From CAZEQL01 sp964514415 (GTDB lineage Bacteria; Chloroflexota; Dehalococcoidia; GIF9; AB-539-J10), in contig CAZEQL010000001.1 in NCBI GenBank assembly GCA_964514415.1, positions 6,897 through 70,896 of the forward strand: a DNA stretch of 64,000 nt. Direction: 5' to 3'. The notes under the pieces are model-generated. The model ran no database searches. It had not been told where the DNA came from and saw nothing but the letters and a program-made list of their open reading frames with translations. Shown one piece after another: positions 34,089 through 43,170 of this stretch. The position numbers and the translations under genes were made by a program. Position 1 is the stretch's first letter, and each line of letters starts with the position of its first letter.

Positions 34089-35609
34089 ATGCGGGCTAAG
34101 ACTCTGATGATACAGGGAACCTCTTCCTCGGTGGGCAAGAGTGTTCTGGTTACTGCCCTCTGCCGCATCTTCAAGCAGGATGGCTTTCGTGTAGCACCCT
34201 TTAAGGCACAGAATATGGCGCTCAATTCTTTCGTCACTAAGGATGGGGAGGAAATGGGTCGGGCTCAAGTGGTACAAGCAGAGGCAGCAGGGATCGAGCC
34301 CAGAGTGGATATGAACCCTGTATTGATCAAACCAGAGGCAGATGCTAAGTCTCAGGTAATCGTTCGAGGTAAAGTGGCAAAAACTATCTCTGCCGAGAAA
34401 TATTACCGCTACACTCCTTATTTACTAAAGATAGTGGAAGACTCGCTAAACCATCTCTGTTCTACCTACGATGTGGTGATTATCGAAGGAGCTGGAAGTC
34501 CGGCGGAGATAAATCTCAAGGCGAGGGAGATAGTCAACATGCGGATATCCAAAATAGCCCATGCTCCTGTTATTCTGGTAGGGGATATTGACAGGGGAGG
34601 AGTTTTTGCCTCCCTGGTGGGCACACTGGAGTTACTGGAAGAAGATGAGCGTAACTACATTAAGGGTTTTATTATTAACAAGTTCCGCGGCGACTTGAAG
34701 CTGCTCCAGCCGGGACTTGAGCTTCTCGAGAAACACACGGCAAAACCCGTCCTTGGCGTAGTGCCTTACTTTCGCGGCATTACCATTGCCCAGGAAGACT
34801 CAGTCTATCTTGAGGAGAGGATAGAAAATACGCCGTCTTCTGACTTGGATATCGCCATTATTCACCTCCCCCATATTTCCAACTACGATGATTTTGACCC
34901 ACTGGAAGAGGAGGGTTGCAGGGTGCACTATATAGCCTATCCTTGCGAGCTAGGCTCCCCTGACCTCATTATACTGCCTGGCACTAAGAGTACTATCAGC
35001 GATCTTCTTTATCTCTGGCGGTCGGGATTGGCTGAGGATATTATTCAGCAGGCGAGGAACGGTGTGCCAGTAGTGGGCATCTGTGGTGGCTATCAAATAT
35101 TGGGGAGAAGCCTCCACGACCCAGGCGGCATAGAATCATCGGAGGACAGTGCCCTGGGATTGGGGTTGCTGGACATGACGACTACTTTTACTCCGGGAAA
35201 ATCCACCACTCAAGTCAGGGCGCGAGTGGCAGCCAACCATGGATTACTTGAGAAGATGAAGGGACAGGAACTCGTGGGCTATGAGATACACATGGGGCAG
35301 ACCGAGAACATTGGAGATATGAGTGCCTTCCACATCTTTGAAACACCACAGGGCAAGACTGATTATTCCGATGGCACACTCAATGCCCAGGGCATGGTAT
35401 TGGGAACCTATTTGCATGGCTTGTTCCACAATTTTGGCTTCAGTCGAACCTTGCTTAATTTCCTGCGACGACGCCGTGGATTGCCCCAGAGGTCAGGTGG
35501 AGCTACAATGGGAAAAGAACAGCAATATGACAGGCTGGCAGAGTTGGTGCGCCGCAGCCTTGATATGGCCGCCATCTATAAAATAATGGATGAGGGCATC
35601 AAGGCATGA
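34089..35609 (+). CDS. cobQ: Cobyric acid synthase
   Basis: A 506-residue enzyme that amidates four side chains (b, d, e and g) of adenosylcobyrinic acid a,c-diamide using glutamine and ATP. The N-terminal synthetase domain shows MIQGTSSSVGKSVLV (P-loop), PFKAQNMALNS and GDIDRGGVFASL. The C-terminal triad-type amidotransferase has its Cys in GICGGYQILG and His in GTYLHGLFHN. The ATG at 34089 gives the standard N-terminus; longer frames from 33981 overlap cobD. Its presence without earlier corrin-ring genes suggests salvage of incompletely amidated corrinoids or a partner gene set elsewhere. Confidence 0.92.
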   Translation: MRAKTLMIQGTSSSVGKSVLVTALCRIFKQDGFRVAPFKAQNMALNSFVTKDGEEMGRAQVVQAEAAGIEPRVDMNPVLIKPEADAKSQVIVRGKVAKTISAEKYYRYTPYLLKIVEDSLNHLCSTYDVVIIEGAGSPAEINLKAREIVNMRISKIAHAPVILVGDIDRGGVFASLVGTLELLEEDERNYIKGFIINKFRGDLKLLQPGLELLEKHTAKPVLGVVPYFRGITIAQEDSVYLEERIENTPSSDLDIAIIHLPHISNYDDFDPLEEEGCRVHYIAYPCELGSPDLIILPGTKSTISDLLYLWRSGLAEDIIQQARNGVPVVGICGGYQILGRSLHDPGGIESSEDSALGLGLLDMTTTFTPGKSTTQVRARVAANHGLLEKMKGQELVGYEIHMGQTENIGDMSAFHIFETPQGKTDYSDGTLNAQGMVLGTYLHGLFHNFGFSRTLLNFLRRRRGLPQRSGGATMGKEQQYDRLAELVRRSLDMAAIYKIMDEGIKA

Positions 35610-36151
35610 CGGAAAACGGAGAAAAGAAGGAAGTCTTCTCAAAGGGGCTAACTCAGGTTTATACTGGGGACGGCAAAGGCAAAACTACAGCAGCCCTAGG
35701 GTTGGCTCTCAGAGCGGTGGGTTGTGGAATGAAAGCCATCATCATCCAATTTATCAAAGGTGACCATACTTGTGGGGAGCATCTTTTTGCTGCCCGATAC
35801 CATCCCTTCGACATAGTGCAGCTAAACACTGAGAGCAGCTTCAACCAGACTACAGAGGGGCTTTGTTCAATTACTCGGCAGACTTTAGCCCTCGCCGAGA
35901 GAGCCATCACCCAAGGTGGCTACGACGTGGTTGTCCTCGATGAGATATTTGTTGCTGTAAGTAAAGGACTAGTAAGTACGGAGCAAGTATTAAGTTTGAT
36001 GAATAAGAAGCCTGAGAAAGTGGAACTAATTTTAACTGGACGCGGGGCGCCGAAGGAAATCATTCGACAAGCAGACCTGGTTACCCAAATGGTGGCAGTT
36101 AAACATCCATTTACTAAAGGAATTGCAGCACGAAGAGGCATTGAATACTGA
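35606..36151 (+). CDS. cobA: Corrinoid adenosyltransferase, CobA/BtuR type
   Basis: This 181-residue enzyme transfers the 5'-deoxyadenosyl group of ATP to cob(I)alamin-type corrinoids. The P-loop is YTGDGKGKTTAALGLALRA, followed by IQFIKGDHTCGE and the Walker B-like VVLDEIFVAV; later comes ILTGRGAP. All are standard for the CobA/BtuR family. Its start overlaps the cobQ stop by 4 bp. A 73-bp gap with a weak dispersed-repeat remnant (about 36160-36185) follows before cobT. Confidence 0.92.
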   Translation: MTENGEKKEVFSKGLTQVYTGDGKGKTTAALGLALRAVGCGMKAIIIQFIKGDHTCGEHLFAARYHPFDIVQLNTESSFNQTTEGLCSITRQTLALAERAITQGGYDVVVLDEIFVAVSKGLVSTEQVLSLMNKKPEKVELILTGRGAPKEIIRQADLVTQMVAVKHPFTKGIAARRGIEY

Positions 36152-36224
36152 AACCAGTAACTGATAGATGCAAGCTTTCAGATCGCATACCTTAACAAAA
36201 TAAAGGAAGGGGAGGATAAAGGTA

Positions 36225-37280
36225 ATGAACGATTCTCTATCGCAAGTATTAAAGCAAATAAAGCCTTTAGACAACGAGGCAATGGAGGCAGCTCGAGCAC
36301 GACAGGACGAATTAACCAAACCCAAAGGGAGCTTGGGGCGACTGGAGGAGTTATCCATCAAGATAGCCGGCATCAGAGGCAAGATGATTCGTGGTTTTGA
36401 ACACAAAGCTATTGTGACCATGGCTGCAGATCATGGCGTGGTAAGTGAAGGAATAGCCCTTTACCCTCAAGAGGTCACAAAACAGATGGTATTCAACTTC
36501 CTCAACGGTGGCGCTGGCATAAATGTTCTGGCTCGATTTATCGGCGCTCGCGTTGTCGTGGTTGATATGGGTGTAATTGGGGGATTTGAGCTTCATCCCA
36601 ACCTCATTTGCAAGATGATAGACTTCGGCACCATGGACATGACCAAAGGTCCAGCTATGACTCAGCGACAGACACTGGATGCCATTGATAGCGGCATCGA
36701 GGTGATAGAGGCTGAGATAGCCAAAGGGCTTGACATCGTGGGTACTGGAGACATGGGCATTGGCAATACCACTGCCAGCAGCGCCATATGTGCTGCTATC
36801 ACCGGCGAACCGGTAGAAAAGGTCACCGGACGAGGTGCGGGACTCGATGATGAGCAACTGGCACACAAAGTCAAGATGACTCAAAAGGCTCTAGCTATCA
36901 ATAAGCCCAACCCTCAAGACCCCATAGATGTGTTGAGCAAAGTCGGAGGCTTTGAAATTGGCGGGCTTGTAGGAGTTATGCTCGGAGCAGCAGCGCATCG
37001 CGTTCCTGTAGTCATTGATGGCTTTATTTCAGGAGCCGCTGCACTCATAGCCACCGAACTTGCGCCCGGGCTAAAAGATTATCTTATTGCTGCTCACCTA
37101 TCTGCCGAGAGCGGGCACAGAACAATGCTGGATTATATGGAATTGACCCCGCTACTAAGCCTGGAGATGCGTCTTGGTGAGGGGACTGGGGCAGCACTGG
37201 GCATAGCAATTGTTGAGGCAGCGGTGAAAACCTTAGCTGAAATGGCAACTTTCGGGGAGGCCGGCATTTCAAAGGCTTAG
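36225..37280 (+). CDS. cobT: Nicotinate-nucleotide-dimethylbenzimidazole phosphoribosyltransferase
   Basis: A 351-residue enzyme that activates the lower-ligand base as its alpha-ribotide and thereby helps decide which cobamide is made. Clear motifs are TKPKGSLGRLEELS, MAADHGVVSEGI (the family's ADHGV motif), GGAGINVLAR, GTGDMGIGNTTASSA and SAESGHRTML. The catalytic Glu is expected in the C-terminal RLGEGTGAALG. GGAGG precedes the ATG. With CbiZ, CobU and CobS it completes lower-ligand replacement. Confidence 0.94.
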   Translation: MNDSLSQVLKQIKPLDNEAMEAARARQDELTKPKGSLGRLEELSIKIAGIRGKMIRGFEHKAIVTMAADHGVVSEGIALYPQEVTKQMVFNFLNGGAGINVLARFIGARVVVVDMGVIGGFELHPNLICKMIDFGTMDMTKGPAMTQRQTLDAIDSGIEVIEAEIAKGLDIVGTGDMGIGNTTASSAICAAITGEPVEKVTGRGAGLDDEQLAHKVKMTQKALAINKPNPQDPIDVLSKVGGFEIGGLVGVMLGAAAHRVPVVIDGFISGAAALIATELAPGLKDYLIAAHLSAESGHRTMLDYMELTPLLSLEMRLGEGTGAALGIAIVEAAVKTLAEMATFGEAGISKA

Positions 37281-37296
37281 AAAAAAAGCAGAATAG

Positions 37297-38064
37297 ATGA
37301 GATTCTGGAGTGCATGGCAATTCCTTACCATAATCCCCTCCCCTCACCACAGAGAGCACAGCGCTGAGGACCCGGGGAAATCAACAATTTTCTTTCCTGT
37401 GGTAGGGCTCTTTTTAGGGGCAGTGCTATTTGGGCTTGACCTTCTGCTGAGGTTATTTTTGCCTTCGCTGTTAATCAATGCCTTGCTTGTTATTGCTCTT
37501 GTTATCCTCACGGGAGCACTACATATGGATGGCTTTATTGATACCTGCGATGGGTTTGTTATACGAAGCTCAGTTTCAGACAGGTTAAAAGTTATGAGCG
37601 ATAGCCGAGTTGGTGGATTTGGGGTGGTCGGGGGATGCTGCCTCATTATTGCCAAGTTTGCGGCTTTGGTTACCCTGCCACAGGAGTTGCGAGCAAGTGC
37701 CCTCATGCTTATGCCTGTCCTGAGTCGCTGGGGGATAGTATATGCTATTTATGCCTTCCCTACAGCTAAGAATGAAGGTATGGGATGGGCTATCAAGCAA
37801 GGGACAAATTGGAAAGTGATGGCAATAGCAACCCTGTTTGCCTTAATTATAGCACTGGTTTTGCTGAACTGGTGGGGAGCAGCGCTCCTGGTAACGCTTT
37901 GCCTTATTCTCTTAGGGGGTTCAAAATATCTCTGCTCTAGATTTGGAGGGCTTACCGGCGATAGCTACGGTGCTATAAGTGAGTTTGCTGAAGTAATCGT
38001 GTTGATTCTGGTGTTTATAATTGGAGAAATGGGAGGGGCCGGTTGGTTAGGCTCATTCTTGTAA
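37297..38064 (+). CDS. cobS: Adenosylcobinamide-GDP ribazoletransferase (cobalamin synthase)
   Basis: A 255-residue membrane enzyme joining adenosylcobinamide-GDP to alpha-ribazole or its phosphate, the last step of nucleotide-loop assembly. Markers are WQFLTIIPSP at the start, FPVVGLFLGAVLFG and the conserved GALHMDGFIDTCDG with metal-binding acidic residues, then SRVGGFGVVG and a late LTGDSYGAISEFAEV. About six hydrophobic segments are visible. It starts 16 bp after cobT; cobU follows 3 bp after its stop. Confidence 0.93.
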   Translation: MRFWSAWQFLTIIPSPHHREHSAEDPGKSTIFFPVVGLFLGAVLFGLDLLLRLFLPSLLINALLVIALVILTGALHMDGFIDTCDGFVIRSSVSDRLKVMSDSRVGGFGVVGGCCLIIAKFAALVTLPQELRASALMLMPVLSRWGIVYAIYAFPTAKNEGMGWAIKQGTNWKVMAIATLFALIIALVLLNWWGAALLVTLCLILLGGSKYLCSRFGGLTGDSYGAISEFAEVIVLILVFIIGEMGGAGWLGSFL

Positions 38065-38067
38065 AAT

Positions 38068-38658
38068 ATGGCAAAGCTCGGAGGCAAATTGGCTAAGAAA
38101 TTCGTCCTCATCCTGGGCGGGGCTCGCAGCGGCAAAAGCAGCTTCGCTCAGGGCATGGCAGCAGAATTTGGAGAGAAGGTGCTCTTTGTGGCTACTGGGG
38201 AGCCACTTGATGAGGAAATGGTTTTACGGATCAAGGAGCATAAACGGACACGCCCTCAAAATTGGCGGACTTTAGAAATCGCCACCATGGTGGGGCAGAA
38301 GTTGGAAGAGCAGATTGGCAATGCTGAGGTAGTTCTTCTCGACTGCTTAACCCTGCTCATCTCAAATATTCTAACTAAAGAAGCTGCAGCGTCCTCTTGT
38401 CATTGCGAGCGCAACGAAGCAAACGCTGAAACAGAAAAACAAGTCGTGACTGAAATGGAAGACCTGATCGGATGCATCAATAAACATGAAAGCAATTTTA
38501 TTGTTGTTTCTAACGAAGTGGGTTTGGGACTGGTACCCGAGAGCAAGCTGGGCAGAGTCTACCGAGATCTCCTTGGCAAAGCCAACCAGCTTCTAGCTCA
38601 GCATGCCGACGAAGTTTATTTCATGGCTTCTGGCATTCCAATGAAGATAAAGGGCTAA
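38068..38658 (+). CDS. cobU: Adenosylcobinamide kinase/adenosylcobinamide-phosphate guanylyltransferase with repeat-derived insert
   Basis: A 196-residue bifunctional enzyme that makes adenosylcobinamide-GDP. The P-loop is ILGGARSGKSSFAQG, followed by FVATGEPLDEEM, KEHKRTRPQNWRTLE with the active-site His, DCLTLLISNIL and NEVGLGLVPE. Between LISNILTKE and the helix starting TEKQVV lies SSCHCERNEANA, which is a translated copy of the dispersed TGTCATTGCGAGCG repeat (38398-38422). The insert lies in a region that is usually a variable surface loop, so activity may be kept. It is the last gene of the corrinoid run. Confidence 0.9.
   Translation: MAKLGGKLAKKFVLILGGARSGKSSFAQGMAAEFGEKVLFVATGEPLDEEMVLRIKEHKRTRPQNWRTLEIATMVGQKLEEQIGNAEVVLLDCLTLLISNILTKEAAASSCHCERNEANAETEKQVVTEMEDLIGCINKHESNFIVVSNEVGLGLVPESKLGRVYRDLLGKANQLLAQHADEVYFMASGIPMKIKG
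38398..38422. repeat. In-frame palindromic repeat inside cobU
   Basis: TGTCATTGCGAGCGCAACG followed by AAGCAA matches the intergenic repeat TGTCATTGCGAGC(C/G)... seen near 57230, 59423, 60500 and 60690. It is translated as CHCERNEA without a frame change. Confidence 0.75.
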
Positions 38659-38887
38659 CCTTTCGGTAGCTTCCCTGAGCTTACCCCTTAATTGTTCACA
38701 AATATTCATATACCCTCACAACCTTTGGTAAACAGTGAACCTTTGTAACCACTCCACCACCTTTCTTAGTCATTTTCGCCCCCATAGAAATTTATTCCGC
38801 TCCTCTAACTATAATACAACAATACAACAAAACTATTGCGAATTTGCTGCCACAGTTAACCACTAATTTAGGGTCACTGTATAAAAG

Positions 38888-38917
38888 TTGCTAACTTAAC
38901 CATTTAAGGGTTATACT
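38888..38917 (+). promoter_or_regulatory. Candidate sigma-70 type promoter of dnaJ
   Basis: TTGCTA (38888-38893), an 18-bp spacer and TATACT (38912-38917) lie just before the dnaJ ATG at 38926. Transcription from it would start almost at the ATG, giving a leaderless or near-leaderless message. There is no clear ribosome-binding site before this ATG, which fits. The 267-bp gap otherwise holds AT-rich sequence; no CIRCE element was seen. Confidence 0.35.
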
Positions 38918-38925
38918 AAAAAGTT

Positions 38926-40005
38926 ATGGCGATAAAGCAAGATTATTATGAAATGCTCGGAGTGCCTCGAAATGCCAGTGACGCGGAAATTAAAAGGGCA
39001 TTTCGCAAACTTGCTTTCCAGTACCATCCTGATCACAATAATGATCCAGCGGCAGAGGATAAATTTAAGGAAATAAACGAAGCTTACCAGGTCCTTTCCG
39101 ATCCCAAGAAGAGAAGCAGTTATGATCGCTATGGTCGAGTAGCTACTGAAGGAGGCTCACCTGATTTTGGTTTTGGCGGGCTGGGAGACATTTTTGAATC
39201 CTTCTTCGGTGGATTTGGTGAACCTTCTTCCGGATTTAGCAAGACTGCCCAGCGTACCCCACAAAAAGGGGATAGCCTCCAAAGTCACCTTACCCTTTCC
39301 TTCGAGGAAGCAGTCTTCGGAAGCAAGAAAGAAGTCGAAGTACAGCGTGTTGAGAACTGCCCTTTATGCCATGGCTTGGGCAGCCAGCCAGGAACAAATC
39401 CTCAAACTTGCCCCGAGTGTCATGGCATGGGACAGGTGAGAAGGGTGCAGCAAAGCCTTTTCGGCCGCTTCACTCATGTTGCTACGTGTTCTCGCTGCTC
39501 CGGCAGCGGCACCATAATAACCCACCCTTGCTCTCAATGCCGTGGAAAAGGAAAGATAAGGATAAAGCGCAAGCTAATGGTGGATATTCCTGCTGGTGTA
39601 GATGATGGGTATCAATTATGTCTAGATGGCGAGGGAAATGCTGGCTTGTATGGAGGAGCCCCAGGTGCTCTCTACATCTCCTTTTCAGTAAAGCCACACA
39701 ACTTGTTCCATAGAGAGGGCATTGACATTTTCTATAAATTACCTATCAATCTTACTCAAGCTGTTCTAGGTGATGAGATAGACATACCGTCTTTAGATGG
39801 AAAGCTAAGTCTAAAGATACCACCAGGCATTCAGAATGGGGAAGGCTTCCGCCTCAAAGGCAAAGGCATTCCTCGTGTTAATGATAAAAAAAGGGGGGAT
39901 CTACTTGTCGAAATTCAAGTGGTTACTCCACAACACATAGATAAGAAGCAGCGCCACCTTTTCGAGGAATTGGCTAAGACATTGCCCCGAACTAAGTTAC
40001 CTTAA
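38926..40005 (+). CDS. dnaJ: Chaperone protein DnaJ
   Basis: A 359-residue DnaJ, the co-chaperone that stimulates DnaK ATPase and delivers unfolded proteins. The J-domain ([33 protein letters not shown]) carries the essential HPD. A G/F-rich linker follows (residues ~75-105). Four CxxCxGxG-type zinc motifs are present ([32 protein letters not shown]), then the client-binding C-terminal domains. Length is normal. No dnaK or grpE lies next to it, so it is a stand-alone copy. Confidence 0.95.
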   Translation: MAIKQDYYEMLGVPRNASDAEIKRAFRKLAFQYHPDHNNDPAAEDKFKEINEAYQVLSDPKKRSSYDRYGRVATEGGSPDFGFGGLGDIFESFFGGFGEPSSGFSKTAQRTPQKGDSLQSHLTLSFEEAVFGSKKEVEVQRVENCPLCHGLGSQPGTNPQTCPECHGMGQVRRVQQSLFGRFTHVATCSRCSGSGTIITHPCSQCRGKGKIRIKRKLMVDIPAGVDDGYQLCLDGEGNAGLYGGAPGALYISFSVKPHNLFHREGIDIFYKLPINLTQAVLGDEIDIPSLDGKLSLKIPPGIQNGEGFRLKGKGIPRVNDKKRGDLLVEIQVVTPQHIDKKQRHLFEELAKTLPRTKLP

Positions 40006-40025
40006 CAGTTGTCTATTTTTATATC

Positions 40026-40994
40026 TCACTGCCTCAAAGCATTTAACGAGATTAAGTCAGCCAACGCCTTAGGCGCTGGAAGGTTTTCAAAAAGGACACG
40101 ATAAATAAGATTAGTAATAGGTGCCTCCAATCTCACTTTCTGTGCTAGTTGATGAACAGCCCTGGTAGTATAAACTCCCTCGGCGACCTGTGACATAGAG
40201 GCAGATATTTCAGCTAAAGGTCGCCCTTTAGCCAATTCATAACCAACATGATGATTGCGGCTCAAAGTGCTGGAGCAAGTGGCTATCAAGTCGCCCAATC
40301 CAGCCAGACCATAAAATGTATCAGCCCTAGCTCCCAAGGTTACTCCCAAGGAAACAAGCTCAGCCCATCCCCAGGTAACAAAGGCACTTTTAGCATTGTC
40401 ACCTAAACCCAATCCATCCATCATCCCTGCGCCCAAAGCTATAATGTTTTTCAGGGCTCCGCCTAATTCAACTCCAATAACGTCATCTGTGGTAAACAGG
40501 AGGAAATTTGGTGAATGCATCAATTCCCGTGCTCTTTCAGCAACGGCTATATCTTGAGAAGCAACGACAGAGGCAGCCGGTAAGCCCTGGGCAATTTCCT
40601 TAGCTAGATTAGGACCAGAAAGAACACAGATCCGCTGCCCTAAAGAAGAAGCAACCACCTCTGCTATTACCTGAGACATTCTCTTACCGCTACTTACCTC
40701 CAATCCCTTGGCGGCACTCATCAATATCATCGAGTCAGTTAAGTAATCCTTAACTTGATTAACATTTTGCCGCATCTTCTGCGAAGGAACTGCCCAAATT
40801 ACCAGGTCAGCTCCATTTAAGGCTTCTTCAACATGGTTAGTAGAAGAGTAACTATATTTTCCCTGGTTTAATTCTTCAGCTTCAGTTTTACTTCGTGTCC
40901 AAAGCTTTACTACTATCCCTTTGCCGCTTAACAGAGTAGCCAGAGTTTTGCCCCAAGTGGTATTGCCTATGATAGTGACTTTAGGCATGCTCAA
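40026..40994 (-). CDS. gpsA: NAD(P)-dependent glycerol-3-phosphate dehydrogenase
   Basis: This 322-residue enzyme reduces dihydroxyacetone phosphate to sn-glycerol 3-phosphate for phospholipid synthesis. The Rossmann motif reads IGNTTWGKTLATLL, a variant of the common GAGAWG form. Further markers are LSGPNLAKEIAQGLP, GVELGGALKNIIALGAGMMDGLGLGDNAKSA with the catalytic Lys (in ALKN), and GLAGLGDLIATC followed by SRN. It is clustered with plsY and der on the minus strand; plsY uses the acyl-acceptor it makes. Confidence 0.94.
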   Translation of the reverse strand: MSMPKVTIIGNTTWGKTLATLLSGKGIVVKLWTRSKTEAEELNQGKYSYSSTNHVEEALNGADLVIWAVPSQKMRQNVNQVKDYLTDSMILMSAAKGLEVSSGKRMSQVIAEVVASSLGQRICVLSGPNLAKEIAQGLPAASVVASQDIAVAERARELMHSPNFLLFTTDDVIGVELGGALKNIIALGAGMMDGLGLGDNAKSAFVTWGWAELVSLGVTLGARADTFYGLAGLGDLIATCSSTLSRNHHVGYELAKGRPLAEISASMSQVAEGVYTTRAVHQLAQKVRLEAPITNLIYRVLFENLPAPKALADLISLNALRQ

Positions 40995-41019
40995 AGAATA
41001 ATTTGCTCTTTAACCTTTT

Positions 41020-41658
41020 TCACCATAATCGGCTCTCTGTGCCCTGCTGTAGGCGCTTCATGTTGTCACGATGCTGGTAGACGAGCAGTGCTATAGCTAC
41101 CAAACCATAAACTAGATAAACAGGAGGGAAATTGTAAGCGATAGTCAGGGGCACCATTAAGCACCAAGAAGCCAGTGCTCCAAATATAGAGCCCTTAGAC
41201 ATATGTCGGCTGCGTAATGCTGAAATTGCTAGAACTTCAGCGCCAAATATACCTGCTGGGGGGAAAATGGCTAGCAATGTGCCAAAATAGGTGGTCACTC
41301 CTCTCCCGCCTTTGAACTTGGCAAATACAGGCCAGTTATGCCCTGCCACTACTGCCAATCCGGCCACAACCTGGGCTATCTGCCAATTAAGAACTACGCT
41401 ACCAACAACTAAAACGCTGCCGCCCATAATTGCTTTGGCTAACATCACCGCACCAACAGCCTTAGCCACATCGAGACCTAGGGTTAAAATGCCTAACTTG
41501 GTTCCCGCAGCCCTCATCACATTAGTCGCACCGGTCTTGCCGCTTCCATGCTTCCTGACATCAACACCACGTGTAAGTTTGCCTATTATCAAGCCAAAAG
41601 GGATAGAGCCAAGAAGATAAGCAATGACTACTATAGCAACGAGGTTAACTACCATCAT
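41020..41658 (-). CDS. plsY: Acyl-phosphate:glycerol-3-phosphate acyltransferase
   Basis: A 212-residue membrane enzyme that transfers an acyl group from acyl phosphate to glycerol 3-phosphate, the first committed step of phospholipid synthesis in most bacteria. Family motifs are GSIPFGLIIGK, KHGSGKTGATNVMRAAG, and GHNWPVFAKFKGGRGVTTYFG. About five hydrophobic segments fit the family. It overlaps der by 4 bp upstream and precedes gpsA, whose product supplies its acceptor. Confidence 0.94.
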   Translation of the reverse strand: MMVVNLVAIVVIAYLLGSIPFGLIIGKLTRGVDVRKHGSGKTGATNVMRAAGTKLGILTLGLDVAKAVGAVMLAKAIMGGSVLVVGSVVLNWQIAQVVAGLAVVAGHNWPVFAKFKGGRGVTTYFGTLLAIFPPAGIFGAEVLAISALRSRHMSKGSIFGALASWCLMVPLTIAYNFPPVYLVYGLVAIALLVYQHRDNMKRLQQGTESRLW

Positions 41659-42998
41659 GTTCTTACCACCTCTATCTTCTTATTGTTTTTACCAGCGGTT
41701 TTGGTGAAAACCACATGCACAGGAACGCCTCGAAAACCAAAATTATGGCGAAGCTTGTTTTCCAGATAGCGCTGGTAAGAAAAATGCACTAACTTCGGAT
41801 CATTAACTCGCAAAATAAAGGTTGCTGGTCTCGATTCATCTTGACGGGCTTGAGTGATGCGCAACCGCCTCGAACCTGTGCGCGGTGGGGGGCGGCTGAT
41901 TACTGCTTGTTTAATTACTTCATTAACTGCTGATTGCGACAACCGTTTCTGACTTTCCTGCCATATCCGCCAGGCCTGAGGTAAAATTTTGCCTACGCCG
42001 TGCCCCAGCTTGGCAGAGATATAAATAGCAGGTGCGTAGGAAATAAATCTAAGTCTCTGCTCCAGGCATTGTTTGAATTCTCGCCTCCGCTCCTGGGGAA
42101 CAAGATCCCATTTATTAACCACCAGGACTATACCCTTACCAACTTCAACAATATAACCAGCGATATGCATATCCTGGGCGGTAACAAATTCAGCAGCATC
42201 GATTAATAATAAGGCAACATCACAGCGGTTAATAGCTTGAAGAGCGCGAAGCAAGCTGTAATAGTCAATTCCAACATCAATTCGCCCACGCCGTTTAATA
42301 CCAGCGGTATCAATGAGCAAAGCCTTTTTATTATTCCACTGGACTATAGCATCAAGCGAATCGCGAGTTGTCCCTGGAGTTTCATGAATGATAGCTCTTT
42401 CATTACCCAACAGCGCATTTAACAACGTTGACTTGCCCACATTAGGCCGCCCCACAATGGCTAATTTAGCCTCTTCTGTCTCGGCGAGACTGATGGATGG
42501 TGGAGGTAAGGAGGCCAGGACAGCATCCATTAAATCATCTACTCCTCGATTATGGTAAGCGCTAATAGCTAGGGGCTCACCAATGCCAAGGTGATAAAAA
42601 TCACTTACTTGATTTTCTTGTTTAACAGAATCTATCTTGTTTACCGCCAGGATAACAGGCTTCCTGGCAGTGCGCAATATGTCAGCTATTTCTTCATCGG
42701 CGCTAATGACTCCATCACGAGCGTCTACCAGAAAAATGATAGCGTCTGCTTGAGACATAGCTACCTCTGCTTGACGAGTAATTTCTTGCTCCAAAAATGA
42801 CTGCGGCTTTGACTGCCAGCCACCGGTATCAACCAAAGTTAACTCTTGCCCTTGCCATGAAGCGGAAGCAAAAACGCGGTCACGCGTAGTCCCTGGTAAG
42901 TCAGCGACAACAGCGGTGCGTTTGCCTGCCAAACGATTAAGCAAGGTAGACTTGCCTACATTGGTTCTACCTACAATGGCTATAATAGGTTTTGTCAT
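41655..42998 (-). CDS. der: GTPase Der (EngA), ribosome assembly factor
   Basis: A 447-residue protein with two tandem GTPase domains and a C-terminal KH-like domain, needed for 50S subunit maturation. G1 motifs are GRTNVGKSTLLNRL (near residue 9) and GRPNVGKSTLLNALLG (near residue 182). G3/G4 motifs are DTGGW and NKID in domain 1, and DTAGIKRR and NKWD in domain 2. The C-terminal tail is basic (KTAGKNNKKIEVVRT). It is the first gene of der-plsY-gpsA. Confidence 0.95.
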   Translation of the reverse strand: MTKPIIAIVGRTNVGKSTLLNRLAGKRTAVVADLPGTTRDRVFASASWQGQELTLVDTGGWQSKPQSFLEQEITRQAEVAMSQADAIIFLVDARDGVISADEEIADILRTARKPVILAVNKIDSVKQENQVSDFYHLGIGEPLAISAYHNRGVDDLMDAVLASLPPPSISLAETEEAKLAIVGRPNVGKSTLLNALLGNERAIIHETPGTTRDSLDAIVQWNNKKALLIDTAGIKRRGRIDVGIDYYSLLRALQAINRCDVALLLIDAAEFVTAQDMHIAGYIVEVGKGIVLVVNKWDLVPQERRREFKQCLEQRLRFISYAPAIYISAKLGHGVGKILPQAWRIWQESQKRLSQSAVNEVIKQAVISRPPPRTGSRRLRITQARQDESRPATFILRVNDPKLVHFSYQRYLENKLRHNFGFRGVPVHVVFTKTAGKNNKKIEVVRT

Positions 42999-43057
42999 TT
43001 ACTTATAGCTAACTGCATAATCTCGTATAAACTACCTCTCCCTTGAAGGGAGGGGAT

Positions 43058-43106
43058 TGTAGTTGCCTGATTCATCAGGCTTAGCCCAATAAATTGGGCA
43101 ACTACA
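43058..43106. repeat. Three-way-junction palindromic element
   Basis: Outer arms TGTAGTTGCC (43058-43067) and GGCAACTACA (43097-43106) enclose two inner hairpins: GCCTGATTCATCAGGC (43065-43080) and GCCCAATAAATTGGGC (43084-43099). A second full copy is at 51314-51366, and the first hairpin recurs many times after 52.5 kb. It is flanked on both sides by CTCTCCCTTGAAGGGAGG-type palindromes. It fills most of the der-argF gap. Confidence 0.7.
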
Positions 43107-43170
43107 TTGTTAAATAACTCCCTCCCTCCAGAGGAGGGAGAATTATAAGGAATTTTGCAATTGCCCATAA

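Noticed and set aside
38659..38925. CIRCE heat-shock element before dnaJ
   Set aside because: The 9-bp inverted repeat with its 9-bp spacer is not present.
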